Below are positions 47,430 through 60,000 of a DNA stretch of 64,000 bases, piece after piece. Made by a program: the position numbers and the translations under genes. The stretch's first letter is position 1, and each line of letters opens with the position of its first letter. The notes below the pieces were generated by a model. The model was not told the origin of the DNA. It saw only the letters and a program-made list of their open reading frames with translations, and did not search any database. The stretch comes from Aegilops tauschii subsp. strangulata (Eukaryota > Streptophyta > Magnoliopsida > Poales > Poaceae): positions 456,678,780 through 456,742,779 of the forward strand of contig NC_053040.3 of assembly GCF_002575655.3 (NCBI RefSeq), in the 5' to 3' direction.

Positions 47430-48136
47430 ACATGATCACCTTCGTCACTGGCATGACACCATGACCTCCATCATCGTGTCTTCATGAAGTTGTCTCGCCA
47501 ACTATTACTTCTACTACTATGGCTAGCGGTTAGCAATAAAGTAAAGTAATTACATGGCGTTTTTCATTGACACGCAGGTCATACAATAAATTAAGACAAC
47601 TCTTATGGCTCCTGCCGGTTGTCATACTCATCGACATGCAAGTCGTGATTCCTATTACAAGAGCATGATCAATCTCATACATCACATATATATAATTCAT
47701 CACATCCTTTTGGCCATATCACATCACATAGCATACCCTGCAAAAACAAGTTAGACGTCCTCTAATTGTTGTTGCATGTTTTACGTGGCTGCTATGGGTT
47801 TCTAGCAAGAACGTTTCTTACCTACGCAAAACCACAATGGTGATATGCCAATTGCTATTTACCCTTCATAAGGACCCTCTTCATCGAATCCGATCCGACT
47901 AAAGTGGGAGAGACAGACACCCGCTAGCCACCTTATGCATCAAGTGCATGTCAGTCGGTGGAACCTGTCTCACGTAAGAGTACGTGTAAGGTCGGTCCGG
48001 GCCGCTTCATCGCACAATGCCGCCGAATCAAGATAAGACTAGTAACGGCAAGCAAATTGAACAAATCATCGCCCACAACTACTTTGTGTTCTACTCGTGC
48101 ATAGAATCTACGCATAGACCTAGCTCATGATTCCAC

Positions 48137-49793
48137 TGTTGGGGAACGTAGCAATAATTCAAAATTTTCCTACGTGTCACCAAGATCAATCTAGGAGATG
48201 CTAGCAACGAGAGAGAGGGAGTGCATCTTCATACCCTTGAAGATCGCTAAGCGGAAGCGTTACAAGAACGCGGTTGATGGAGTCGTACTCACGGCGGTTC
48301 AAATCGCGGAAGATACGATCTAGCGCCGAACGGACGGCGCCTCCGCGTTCAACACACGTACAGCCCGGGGATGTCTCCTCCTTCTTGATCCAGCAAGGGG
48401 AGAGGAGAAGTTGAGGGAGAACTCCAGCAGCACGACGGCGTGGTGGCAATGGAGCTCGTGGTTCTCCGGCAGGGCTTCGCCAAGCACTACGGAGGAGGAG
48501 GAGATGTATGAGGAGGAAGGGGCTGCGCCAAGGGAAGGGTGTGTCTGCCCTCCCACCCCCTCACTATATATAGGGGGAAGGGGAGAGGGGGCCGGCCCCT
48601 CTAGATGGATCTAGAGGAGGAGGCGGCGGCCAGGGGAAACCCTAGATGTTGGGCGCCCCCACCCCCTAGGAAACTTGCCCCCCAAGCCGGGAGGGGCGGC
48701 TGCCCTAGGGGTGGCGCCCCCACCTCTCCTGGTTACGTGAGAGGGGTTGGGAGGGGCGCACAACCCCTTAGTGGGCTGGTTTGCCCCTTCCCCTTGGCCC
48801 ATAAGGCCCCCCTACGCTTGTCGGGGCCTCCGAAACCCCTTTCGGACATGCTGGCCATAGCCTGGTACCCCCGGGACAATTTCCGACTCCAATACCCTTC
48901 GTCCAATATACCGATCTTCACCTCCGGACCATTCCGGAGCTCCTCGTCATGTCCGGGATCTCATCCGGGACTCCGAACAACCTTCGGTAACCACATACTA
49001 TTTCCCATAACAACTCTAGCGTCACCGAACCTTAAGTGTGTAGACCCTACGGGTTCGGGAACCATGCAGACATGACCGAGATACCTCTCCGGCCAATAAC
49101 CAATAGCGGGATCTGGATACCCATATTGGCTCCCACATGTTCCACGATGATCTCATCGGATGAACCACGATGTCGGGGATTCAATCAATCCCGTATACAA
49201 TTCCCTTTGTCTATCGGTATGTTACTTGCCCGAGATTCGATCGTCGGTATACCAATACCTCGTTCAATCTCGTTACCGGCAAGTCTCTTTACTCGTTCCG
49301 TAACGCATGATCCCGTGGCTAACTCATTAGTCACATTGAGCTCATTATGATGATGCATTACCGAGAGGGCCCAGAGATACCTCTCCGTCATACGGAGTGA
49401 CAAATCCCAGTCTCGATTCGTGCCAACCCAACAGACACTTTCGGAGATACCTGTAGTGCACCTTTATAGCCACCCAGTTACATTGTGACGTTTGGTACAC
49501 CCAAAGCATTCCTACGGTATCCGGGAGTTGCACAATCTCATGGTCTAAGGAAACGATACTTGACATTAGAAAAGCTCTTAGCAAACGAACTACACGATTT
49601 TGTGCTATGCTTAGGATTGGGTCTTGTCCATCACATCATTCTCCTAATGATGTGATCCCGTTATCAATGACATCCAATGTCCATGGTCAGGAAACCATAA
49701 CCATCTATTGATCAACGAGCTAGTCAACTAGAGGCTTACTAGGGACATGTTGTGGTCTATGTATTCACACATGTATTACGGTTCCAGTTAATA
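48137..49793 (-). mobile_element. 5' LTR of the outer Angela element, truncated
   Basis: Similar along its length to the LTR at 32606-34356, but it stops after CCAGTTAATA; the last 90 bp or so (to the TGTTGGAAATATG end) are missing. The break leads directly into the duplicated 66-bp segment of the gypsy-type gene, sharing AATA at the junction. Confidence 0.93.
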
Positions 49794-50930
49794 GAGGCTA
49801 CCTGAGCCCGGCAAAATGGAGTCCGCGCCGCAGCCGAATGAACTGGTAGTCCTTACTTCCCACATAGATAGGGGCTTCTCGATGCCTCTACATCCGTTTT
49901 TTCGCGTACTTCTAAATTACTTCAGAGCGCAGCTCCATCACATTCCGCCAAATGTCATGGTTTACTTGTCTGTGTTCGTGTCCCTTTGCGAGAACTACAT
50001 CGGATGCCCTCCTCATTGGGCCTACTTCAAACATATTTTTTTCTTTCCGGTCCCAAACCATCAAAAAGACTTCTCCGAGTGATTATAAAACCAAAGACAT
50101 CCAGTTACGCGGCGGATTAGGAGTCCAAGTTAAGAGTTCGGGTACTTTTCCAGCCATAAGATTTTCGGAGACCGTTAAGTCGTGGAAGAATACCTGGTTT
50201 TACTGTAAGGACGTTCCGACCAGTGACTCCCAAATGGGTCTTCCAACTTATACTAGCAAGAGAGTTGAGCCTCTGAAAACACTCGGTGTCTCCAAGACTG
50301 AAAAAACTAGCGTTGACAACCTGGTTGAGGCTTTGGTCAGGATGAAGAGAGTTGGTATAGAAGGGATTGACCTACTGGAGGGTTTCGTTAGCCATTGTGT
50401 CTAGCCGCTTCAGGAGAGGGTGAGGCCTATGTACATGTACGATGGTCTGAGTGACCGCACCCGAATGAATCTGAAGGCCATAACAGTGGCTGAGATTGAG
50501 GGCCAAGTGAAGCGCATCACCGTCGAGCCTGACGTCACCCGAGGTAGCGAAAAGGTGGTCACTTACGACCTCACACCGACCTCCAGACGTAACCTTGCCC
50601 TTAAACATTTTGATATCTAGTAAATTTTCTTGTCTTCACTTTGTCTTCCGAATGTCTTGTTCAGAGTTTGCAAAAGATGGTGTCACTGGTTTCGAGTGTT
50701 GACCGTGGCCCAAATGACGTGGCATCTAATAATAGCAGAGGCCCGCAGCATATGAGCGGCGAAGAGTTAGGTGATGCTGCCAACGACTATGAGGAGGAGG
50801 ACGACACTGATGGTGATGGTGAGGAGGAGGTGGAGTCCTCCCCTTCTGATTACATTGTTAAGAAGACCTGGTCGAAGAAAGCTCAAGATCCGGGTGCGCA
50901 GGCCCCAATTGCTCTGAGCTTTGAAGCGCG
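49790..50930 (+). pseudogene. Gypsy-type retroelement gene (PF04195-like), main part
   Basis: It starts within the right copy of the 66-bp duplication and reads SHIDRGFSMPLHPFFRVLLN, YFRAQLHHIPPNVMVYLSVF and VSLCENYIGCPPHWAYFKHI, then, after a frame change, YKTKDIQLRGGLGVQVK, then PLQERVRPMYMYDG and an acidic tail with EEEDDTDGDGEEEVESSPSD. RGFxxPxHPFFRxxLxxFxxQLHHxxPN is the hallmark of the 'putative gypsy type transposon' family. At least two frameshifts or stops are visible. The 3' part beyond about 51130 is not recognisable. Confidence 0.8.
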
Positions 50931-50939
50931 GCCGAGGTG

Positions 50940-51463
50940 AATCTGTCGAGCCAGCAAGAAAGTGTCCCAAGTTGGCGAAGCAGCCGGCCAAGAAAGACGT
51001 GAGTAAGCCCCGCAAAACCGTGAACCTCCCGGTGACCAAAATGGCGGTGCCCATTGCTTCAATGTGAAAGTCAAGCCATTTTCCCAGTTGATTGTAGAAG
51101 TTCGACCTAAAATTTTATTTTAGAAGCCTACTAGTTAAACCTCTTTTAGCACATATTTCCAACACTTTCTATAGGTGGGGCGCCGACCCAGGCCCGGTGG
51201 CTGATATCAGGCTAGAGGTGAAAGGAGGTGCCTTTCGCTTCTACTATCATGGTTAGGTGCTCGTGATGTGGATGGTTGGTGGTGCGTAGGGGCTTGGGTG
51301 CCAGGGCGGTGGTCCTGGATGGCGGGCACCATGGTTAGCTTTCCGGCAAGCTCCACGGTGGCGGTGGTGGCTTCACCTCTTGGTCGCGTGGGCGGCAAGA
51401 AGTGTAGTGGCAGGACGCTCTGGTCTGCTTTTGCAGTGCCCGGATCTGGTGCCGGATCACAAC
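50940..51463. other. Retroelement tail and unassigned GC-rich block
   Basis: The stretch to about 51150 is the lysine- and arginine-rich end of the retroelement frame. 51160-51460 is GC-rich with a LINE-leader look but no identifiable domain. No gene is supported. Confidence 0.35.
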
Positions 51464-51894
51464 AACTGTGCAATTCATACTCATGCTAATCGGCGCGGCA
51501 AAGCATGCTTTTGCTTCTAGTTTCGATTATGCCCAGTCGCCCAAGATTGAGCGGAATCAGTTTTGAGTAGGATGGGATCTGATTACGCGTTATCTAACAT
51601 TTTTTCTGCAGGTGCATTACACGTTATCATTTTTTTAGGGATGGATTACACCTTATCTAATTACAGAGTAATCTAAACAAACACGATTCAACGCTATCTA
51701 TTACCACTGTTATCGGGTGCCGTTACAAATGCACGAACCAAACACCTCCTAAGTAGTAAAGCATAATCTTATACTGTATATAGTAATACAAGTACTACTA
51801 GCATACTTTTATACTCGGGAGTCATGCTCTTGTCAAAGTATATTAATTACTACCAGCAATCCTTAAGGTCACGCACAAACACATCACACATGCA

Positions 51895-52131
51895 TTACTT
51901 CGCAGAAGCGCTGGTGGAGCTTCTCCTCTCCGCGAGCGTCGAATCGGCCTCCGGGCAGTCCTCGACGCAGTGGGGCTCTTGACGGGACGATCCGACCGGC
52001 AGCGGGAGTTCCGGCGCCTTTGCTTCCTTGGGCCAGCTCCGGGGCGCGTGGTCGTGCAGGTCTTCTCCTGGGAAGCGGAGGATGTCCGCCATTGCCATGG
52101 AGGCGAAGAGGCGCTCGTTGAAGAACGACAT
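51895..52131 (-). CDS. Small unknown protein, 78 aa, family copy 2
   Basis: The ATG at 52131 gives MSFFNERLFASMAMADILRF, identical to copy 1 over the first 30 residues (through PGEDLHDHAP), then RSWPKEAKAPELPLPVGSSR. It has two extra residues (AP or KA) relative to copy 1 and changes in the C-terminal third (HCVEDCPEADSTLAERR), ending SASAK with TAA. The frame is open throughout. The strongly conserved first 30 residues and the in-frame 6-base difference are the best sign that this is a real gene. Family and function are unknown to me. Confidence 0.6.
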   Translation of the reverse strand: MSFFNERLFASMAMADILRFPGEDLHDHAPRSWPKEAKAPELPLPVGSSRQEPHCVEDCPEADSTLAERRSSTSASAK

Positions 52132-52228
52132 CTCGTGGAAAGATCGATTGGTTACTACTAGGCTTTGGAGCTCTCGTTTCTTGCACAATGTCAATGGATA
52201 CGGTGCCGATCGAGCCTGCCCTGTGGTC

Positions 52229-52238
52229 ATATATATAG
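52229..52238 (-). promoter_or_regulatory. TATA-like box of the small gene, copy 2
   Basis: CTATATATAT on the minus strand lies about 98 bp upstream of the ATG at 52131, as in copy 1. Confidence 0.55.
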
Positions 52239-52489
52239 TGTGGAGTCCTGGGCATACGGGAATCCGAACTCCAAAGGAAGAACCGGTCGATCAAAACAAC
52301 ATGATCCGGATCTGATCTGAACTCCGAGGCGGTTCCAACGGAGGCCAGGCCCAGGCGAGCGGAGAAACAAACGCGAACGATGTCGATATGATGGAAGGAA
52401 AATATGTGACGGGACACATTGCATGTCCGTCCATGCTATGGCAACCTCACTGTATTGTATCTGACGGATGGTGGTGCAAGCTACATACA

Positions 52490-53330
52490 ACTGCAAGGAT
52501 TGATCCACTAGCCGCATGATCCATTCTCGGATTCAGCAATTTCTTAGAGAACGCAAGGGGCATATGTATGCTGCATCTGATGAACAAATCACACATGCAG
52601 CATATACCGCATCTGCTTAAATGCCCATGAGACATGGACATGACCTATAGCAATTCCATAAGTGACAAATAAAGTTACTACATTGTGTCTTCCATTATTT
52701 CTAGAAACAATTTTTTCTAGTTAATAACAAGGTTGAAGCCCACCTTTTGTGCAAGGATAGACCGGATCTTAGAGGCAAAACTTCAGCTGTCAGGACATCA
52801 ACACACCAATCAATTCTCCAATTTCCACAAACGATGAATTTCTATGTATCCTCTCTTAGGGCAGCATCGATCAGTTATGCCCCTAAGCAGGTCTTGATCA
52901 AAAAAAAAATGTATCAACATTAAGTTTTACAAAACCCATAAGAGAGCAAATCCACCCCTCTCATTTACTGGTTGCATTGGGGGAGGAAGCATTGACGGAA
53001 TTTGCCATCAGAGCATGACTCCCCATAAAAATCTGATTAACATCTTGAGTATTTCCCTCATGAATTAGTTTACGCCCTCTTCGCTACAAGTATGAAGCGG
53101 TAATGGCGATCAACTCACAAGCATTCTGAAGATCCAAAATAGATAGATCCTGGCCTAGTAGAAGGAGTAAGAACTCAAGGACAACTTCACCCACACGAAT
53201 TTCATAAGTTCTTACAATCACTTTGTCTATCCTCAACCTAATCCAAACCTCCTCACACCTTTCTGTCATTGAAACAACAGGTGCTTTGCATCTTCTAGCC
53301 CATTCGGGCATCTACAACGGAGGCTCTTGG
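52490..53330 (-). pseudogene. LINE RNase H-region remnant
   Basis: The minus strand reads RRCKAPVVSMTERCEEVWIR, VRTYEIRVGEVVLEFLLLLL and ELIAITASYL, then RRGRKLIHEGNTQDVNQI. This matches the C-terminal part of plant LINE polyproteins, where SYLWWxRRKLxHxG precedes the RNase H region. The tryptophans are replaced by a stop. Only the 52950-53320 part is recognisable; 52490-52950 is of unclear origin. Confidence 0.6.
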
Positions 53331-53639
53331 CATGGGCGGGTCCCCATCCTAGCTGTTATGTTCGATTCCGGGCCGATCCCGGGATTATGGCTTGCGTCGA
53401 TGCAACTTATGTCGTCGGGCGCTTGGTATCTTCTTTCTCGCATGAGTTAGTTTGAGCAGAGTCGGGCGCTAAAGCAAGCACTAAATTATCTCCGGAAATT
53501 CTGATAGTCTCAAAAACCTCTGTGTTGGAGAGATCGATGCTAGCGCGGTTGCTCGTTATCTTTTTTAATGCGTGTAGCGCCCGTCTATAGCACTAAGCAT
53601 TGGAGGTAGAGGCTCTTACGAGGGCATTAAACGTAAAAT

Positions 53640-53895
53640 TCTTTTTAAAATTACCACCGCTGGAATTTCCGATTTTGCCGAGTACTGAAGAAACTCGGCA
53701 AAAGATGTTTCACACCCAGCATAGAGTTTGCCGACTGTAGTTCCCGCCTAAGGGTAACCGGTCCAAAACCTGCTGGCAAAGCCGACTTTGCCGAGTGCCA
53801 TGTATCAGGGACTCAGCAAAATAAGTAACTTGGTGGGCCTGATGGAGACGACGGCCGACACGTGGCTGAAAGGTTTGCCAAACGCCATACACCAC
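53640..53895. mobile_element. Fragment of another CACTA-type element
   Basis: Several TTTGCCGAGT and ACTCGGCAAA motifs in both orientations (53670-53890) are the subterminal repeats of a different grass CACTA family. No termini are present. Confidence 0.6.
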
Positions 53896-54224
53896 CTCAT
53901 CTACGAAAGGAAGAATAAAAATATTTCAGTAGATAACAAAGCGTTAGAAAAACACATGCATGGAGACATAAGTAATTGGTGCTAATCGGCGCGGCAAAGC
54001 GTGCATGTTGCTTCTAGTTTCAATTATGCCCAGTCATCCAAGATTGAGCGAAAACAGTTTTGAGTAGGATGGGATTATATCTAATTTTACAGAGCAATCT
54101 AAACAAAAGCACGAACCAAACACCTCATAAGTTGTACAAAACATAATCTTATATAATACGTACCACAAGTACTACTAGCATAAATTCATAGTACAATCTT
54201 GTCAAAGTATATTAATTACTACTA

Positions 54225-54327
54225 CTCTCTCCGTTCCGAATTACTTGCCGCAGGTATGGATGTATCTAGATGTATTTTAGTTCTAGATACATCCATTTCT
54301 GCGACGAGTAATTTGGAACGGAGGGAG
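54225..54327. mobile_element. Stowaway MITE (103 bp)
   Basis: CTCTCTCCGTTCCGAATTAC pairs with GTAATTTGGAACGGAGGGAG, with TA at both sides. It sits downstream of the small gene in copy 3 only. Confidence 0.93.
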
Positions 54328-54397
54328 TACTAGCAAGTAGCAATCCTCAAAGTCGATTCTAAAAAAAAAAAAGCAATCCTCATGCATTACTACTACT

Positions 54398-54690
54398 TCA
54401 GACAGAAGCGCTGGTGGAGCTCCTCTTCTCCGCGAGCTTCAAGTCGGCCTCCGAGCAGTCCACGACGAGATGGGGCTCTTGACGGCACGATCCGACCGGC
54501 AGCGGCAGTTCCACTGTTGCTTCCTTGGGCCAACTCCGGGGCGCGTGATCGTGCAGGTCTTCTCCTGGGAAGCGGAGGATGTCCTCCGTTGCCATGGAGG
54601 CGAAGAGACGCTCGTTGAAGAACGAGATCGTGGAAAGATCGATCGGCTACTAGTAGGCTTTGGGGCTCTCGTTTCTTGCACAATGTCAAT
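54398..54690 (-). pseudogene. Small unknown protein family, copy 3, disabled
   Basis: Similar to copies 1 and 2, but a 2-base loss turns the conserved CACGAGATGTCGTTC into CACGATCTCGTTC, removing the start ATG. The next in-frame Met gives only MATEDILRFPGEDLHDHAPR onward (about 65 residues, ending STSASV). In addition, a Helitron of 5.7 kb separates this frame from its TATA-like box (now at 60462). It is very probably not expressed as the original protein. Confidence 0.75.
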
Positions 54691-54729
54691 GGATACGGTG
54701 CTGCCGGTCGAGCCTGCCCTGCCGTCATT

Positions 54730-57012
54730 TCTACGTCGTTAGTTGGTTCGTTCTCGTACCCTCCCACCCCCATCGATAGCCTCCCTCCCACCCCATCGAT
54801 CCCCCACCAATTTTTCTATCATGGGTCCAACGCAGCAGAAAAACCGGGTAAAAAACCAAAAAATCACGCATTAAAACAACCCTCTGCATCTATCCCCATG
54901 TCCCCGTACTCACCAGGTCTCCCCCTCGATTCAGACGAAGCCCACCGCCGCCGCCGCCGCCAGTGAAGAGCACAGCCCACCGCCGCCGTCCGGTACCGTG
55001 ATCCCTCCCCATCCCTTCTTCTCAAGTCCCTCCCTGCATCTCCTAATCATGCGTCATCCCTGCATCTCCTAATACCCCCATGGTAGTTAGGGTTTAGGGT
55101 TCAGTTGTGGAGCGGATTGGATAGAGTCGCCATGGCACTTTCGTTAACGCTCGCAAACTGTCCACGACACCCGATCCCTCCGCATCCGCTGCCTTCCTAC
55201 GCCTCTGTTCTACGTTACTGCGTCTCCATCCACCGCGACTAGATCCCAAAGACGTGGCCACCAGCTCGATCTTCCCTTGGACGCAGCCCCCACTGTCCCA
55301 ATGATGGCGTCACACCTCCCTCGGCCGCCGCCGTTCGACATCCCGAAGGCGTCGTCGCGCCATTGCCGCCCTCGGTTGACCGTGTTGGTCCTCCCACCGT
55401 TGTCGCTGTCTCGCTCGAGTCTCGCGCCTGAAAGTGGTTGGACATTGCCGTAGGAACCGTGATTGCCGCCAACACGGCTGTCCGCTGCCGTGTCTCGCAC
55501 AATTCAAGCCAGCACCCAGCCCGATCGTTGAGCCCTTCAGGAGTTCAGGATTTGAACGTTCCTTCCTGTGTGTGCTTTCCTGTAAGAGTCCGTTTTTGTA
55601 ACAGCAGGCTGGTTACTTTGACTCATGTTCCGGGAACAACAATTTACTGTGTTTGATTGAGTTGGGGACTGGGACGTGCTCCACTGCCGTTGCATTGCCT
55701 CTGTGGTTCTTGGACGAGGGTAACATACCAGTGCCCCCTCTTCAAACTAAACCACTTCTTGTATTATTTGTCTAATCTGATGATACTTAAGAAATGCACA
55801 TATCTCTATCACGTATATTGTTTTGGCCATGTGGAAAATTTGTTTAGCAGTCAACACTCAGCAGTCAAGGCACTTGGGTGCAATAATTATTACACTAATT
55901 ACATGATTATTCATTCTTCTCTGTAGTTGTGATTTATGAGTTATCTACTCAACAGTCAAGATACTTTGGGAGCTATAAACTTTACATATGGAAGTTAATA
56001 TTCGTTTTAGAAACTTGAATTGTGGGGTAGTTGAAATGCTTCGTAATTGAGATAGGGGCTATCAGTCATGCACCTTTTCTTCTTTTGTATTTGGGAGTAT
56101 TTTGAATATTTAGTGCGATATGATTCGTGAAATATTTTTGGCCAAATATGTTTTTCGCCATCTTAGGATGATTTTAGAAAACATAGTTTGACACTGATAT
56201 CAATCTATCTAAAGAAAATGATATTGATTCTTCCTCCTGCCCTATTATTAGTGATCCTGTAATAGCTTTCTTATCCATTCATGCAAGTCAAAGATGCGCA
56301 CATTGTTGCTTCCTTGTGCTTTGTTAATATTGATTTTCTAATGGATTTTTATAGATAAATTTATGTGCATGGCACATTAACAGTTTGGCCAGGCTAAATT
56401 TGTACTGAGTGATGTCATTTTGAAAGAAAAAAAACTGAATAAACTACAGCCCATCAGACAAGAAAAGGCTGATTCTACCAATTCAAGTTCGATGTCTGGC
56501 TAGGTGTCTTGTGCAGACTTGACATAGGCTATGTTGGACACTAGCAAGTGTTTCCAGTCACATCTTAAAGAAATTCAAGTTCGATGCAGGAAAGGTTTGC
56601 TCTTTCAAAATCAATGCATTTGTGAGTACCAAGCTGAATAAGGTTTATTATGCATGCTGAATAAGGTACTGAAATGGTCTGAACTTCAAACTCTGTTTTC
56701 TTTGCTTGCTTGGTACTACAGTCTGCAGTACATAACACATCTTCTCATTTCTTCTGTTATAGTTACATTTTTCAGAAACTTGTCAGAGGAAGAGACGATG
56801 GGCTTTAGAGAATTTGACTCCCAGTATAGTGATAAATAGAGGGATAATTAACCTTGAGGTCCTAAGGGCTGCTTTATAAAAGCTTTGTACCAAATTTACC
56901 GAATTAGAAATAACAGTTGATAGAGCTGGTATGTTAATCTCATAGCCCTGACGTTGAACATTTTCTTCTTTTGTCCTGTATATGCACACGTACCTTCCTG
57001 CAACTGTACATA
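54730..57012 (+). other. Helitron interior, 5' half
   Basis: A GC-rich leader-like block (54840-55560, with a CCGCCG run) is followed by AT-rich intron-like sequence. It resembles the promoter and first exon of a captured gene. No protein is recognised. The remaining 55660-57010 has no supported gene. Confidence 0.4.
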
Positions 57013-57093
57013 CTTCCTCTGTAAGGAAATATAAGAGCGTTTAGAATACTAAAGTAGTGATCTAAATGCTCTTATATTTCTTTATGGAGGGAG
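57013..57093. mobile_element. Stowaway MITE (81 bp) inside the Helitron
   Basis: CTTCCTCTGTAAGGAAATAT pairs with ATATTTCTTTATGGAGGGAG, with TA on both sides (57011-57012, 57094-57095). Confidence 0.88.
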
Positions 57094-57095
57094 TA

Positions 57096-60000
57096 TTAAC
57101 TAGCTAATTGCTTTCATTTAATTATCATTATTCTGGAACATGTTGCTCACTTGATATTAAACATTTTAATTAGAATAAGCTATCCAAGGAGGTTTTATTA
57201 GGAAAATTTAGTTTATGTGACTTTTTTTATTTGAACAAGCATACGCATCTCCATTTTTTCATTTTTAGTTGTTTATTTGTATAGTTGGAACATTAGTTTG
57301 ATGTGAGTTTCAGCTACCTGCTTGTTATTGAAACTGCACGAACTCACTAGCTTTTGTCAAAAGAAATGGAATGTGATGCAAGTAAAAGAAGATAAGGTGT
57401 TTTTGTTGATCCTTGTGTCTGATTTTAGGGGGTGTGTGTGTGCCTAATCACTGTAAATAGTAAATACTGTACATTTATGACAGCGAAATCCTTGTGAATA
57501 TGAACAGATGGAGGTGTATGAATGGGCAGTTCTTGCAGTTACTCAGTGGACATATGGTGTAATTATTGTCAGTTTGCGATTTCAACATACAATGACCCAG
57601 ATGTCATCAGAAGGTAGCAATTGAATACTGAGACTATTCTGATGAAGTTTTTTTAATATACTTTTATAGTGTCTTGACTTTTGTTAACTACCGCATTTTA
57701 GGCTGTATGTGTATAGGAATACATACATGGCAAGAAGGGATTTTTAAAATACCTAGGACCTGAACAGGAATGCTTGATGAAATGCTTTATAATATTTTAG
57801 CACTGTTTTTCGGCAGTCCTTGTGGTAGGAACGTGATCCATTCTTCGAAAACTCATCTACCACTACTCACCTTGTAGATTTTTTTTATTCTGCTGCATAT
57901 TTGGTTTTATCATAAAATGAATGGATTATTCTGAAGTACAGTGTAACCCCCCCCCCCTCCCCCCCCCCCCCTCAACGATTATTATTTGAGCATTTATATT
58001 ATTATTCTTTTGCCTCTTGCTATTGCTTGCTAAAGGCACTGGCATACACAAATCTTTCCTGGTGCCTATGTTTCTTCTCCAAGCACCTAGCAGTGTAATT
58101 TCATGAATCAAGTAAGATTCTGCTATTTGGCCCAAAGAATTATCTGATGATACCTTTTCCCCTTTCCTTGCTATAGCTACTGGATGTTTATTCTTTTTGA
58201 GACAAGAACACTTACTTTTGGCCTACTTATACTATCGTGTGGATTCCTAATTTAGGAGTGAACATGGGCTGTGGACTGCTTTTCTTGCATTTGCGGTGCG
58301 TTTGTTCTTACCCTTTCCAGGTAGAGTAACATGAAAGATCCATACGTCCTGCTTAAAATCAAGTACGCATGATATTTGATAAGACATGGAGCAGATATAT
58401 TTTACTTATGCCAGTGCGTCTGTCTATTGCAGGTGAGCTAGCGCTTCCACTGTCAACAATGTTGGCTGTCAGTGTTGCTCTTTACCAGGTGGTGGACTCC
58501 TGGTTGATAAGACATTAGCTGTACCGCTAGCTTTGCTGCATATGTTAGGTTCTTAGCTTTTTCAGTTTATATGTCCTGGACTCCTGGTTGTTACTTTTTC
58601 CTCATTCTCCTGTAATTATTCTCGTGATAGTCTGCTCTCTTCTTCTCTGAGGATTGGTGTGTATAAGGATTGAACATGTGAATTGATCTGGCATCAAGTT
58701 AAAGTTTGTTGATACTCTGATCTCTTCTCTTGCTTTGCATAATTATTCTTGTGATATCGGGTAATCCTCTATCTTTGATATTTTCTTCTTCTGATTTCAT
58801 CTAAGTGGTAGAATTTTTGTGCTCCCATTTACAGGTTTAGATTCATGTTATGATCTGAAATCATTGGCTTCTAGATCAGTGGTTTGTCCGTGGTGGCTAG
58901 GCTCTAAATTTAAATGGATGTGAGACCTATAAGTCCAACTCAAGATAGAGAATAATTGTGTTGGTGTGACCACAAGTTCCACCTCGGTAAGGGGACATGG
59001 ATTGATTTATCCATAGTCCTGCCCTCTCCTGCTTACCCTACTTTTCTTCACAATTGAAACGACCTGAATGCGACCGTGAATCTGTTGTTGATTCTGGTAG
59101 GAGAATATTATGCAAATCATTGGCTGAAGGCCTTCTCGCACCTGTTGGAGCTAGAAGAACAATATGTTATTCTGATTACATGCAACTTTTATTATTCACA
59201 AATTGTCATTACAAATTTAATATCATTATTTTCAGGAGAAAAAAATATTTTGATTTCTTTGTTTTCTGGTAGGAGTATATTTTGTCCCAATTTTGTTCAT
59301 CAGAGATAAAAAGTGATAGATTTGGATGATGTTTTATAAATATCAACTTACATACATATTGACGTTACGATGACGGGCCGGATTGAAACAACACGAGAGG
59401 AATCGCATAAACTTTGTAGTTAATAATATAAACTCGTGCATAATTTCTGATAGCAAAATAGTTAATAATTCAAAAGACCGCACAAGTATTCTACTGGATT
59501 CAACACGAGATCAAAAATTCACGTGAAGGAAACTATTCCAATGTTGGCAACATTTTACAGCTGGCCTGGGATAGACAACATCTCATCGTGCAATGTGGCA
59601 AGTAAAGGTCTTTTGTCCATTGTTGTCACGGTTTATTGTTGTTTCTAATAGCCACCACTTGTAGATTTATATTTCGTATGCATTTATCGACCGATACATT
59701 TTGTATGTCATCGACAAAGAGGCACTCATGTATATATTCTAGACCCTATTCATACATCACAGTCGTCAGAGGTTAAATGTTTGAGTCTTTTACTGAAAAT
59801 TAAATTTTTTGCGAGGATTCAAAGAAGCACTAAAAAAAAGCAACCCGGCTGGAATTCCGGTATATCTAGATGGCAATGTTTATTTCCATCTGGTATTACA
59901 ACGAGCATAGACGTGTAATAAATTCAAAGTATAAACTTTTATTTTTGTTATCACTATATTTAATATAATATTAATTTAGGAAATTACAGGGATGTGTCTG

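Larger units (their letters stand above)
34357..48136 (-). mobile_element. Outer Angela/BARE-type element, internal region (interrupted)
   Basis: The internal region is 34357-38759 plus 47435-48136, about 5.1 kb, interrupted by the inner element. The pol remnants on the minus strand include KKFQADKLEPKADKCIFMEY (about 36136-35948) from the integrase end, and RT pieces toward 35000. Next to the 5' LTR the sequence TGGAATCATGAGC resembles the initiator Met tRNA primer site TGGTATCAGAGC. Many stops and frameshifts show it cannot make its proteins. Confidence 0.9.
51464..52475 (-). repeat. Triplicated segment, copy 2
   Basis: Colinear with copy 1, from ACAACTGTGCAA through the small gene and its TATA box to GTATCTGACGG. 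Copy 2 has about 60 extra bases around 51600-51660, lacks the Stowaway element of copy 1, and is not interrupted. Confidence 0.9.
53982..54727 (-). repeat. Triplicated segment, copy 3, first part
   Basis: Starts GTGCTAATCGGCGCGGCAAA and runs through the small gene copy to GCCTGCCCTGCCGTCA, where the Helitron begins. The rest of the segment resumes at 60462. Confidence 0.9.

Noticed and set aside
53788..53985. 65-codon frame near 53.8 kb
   Set aside because: It lies across TTTGCCGAGT-type CACTA repeats and has no coding signature.
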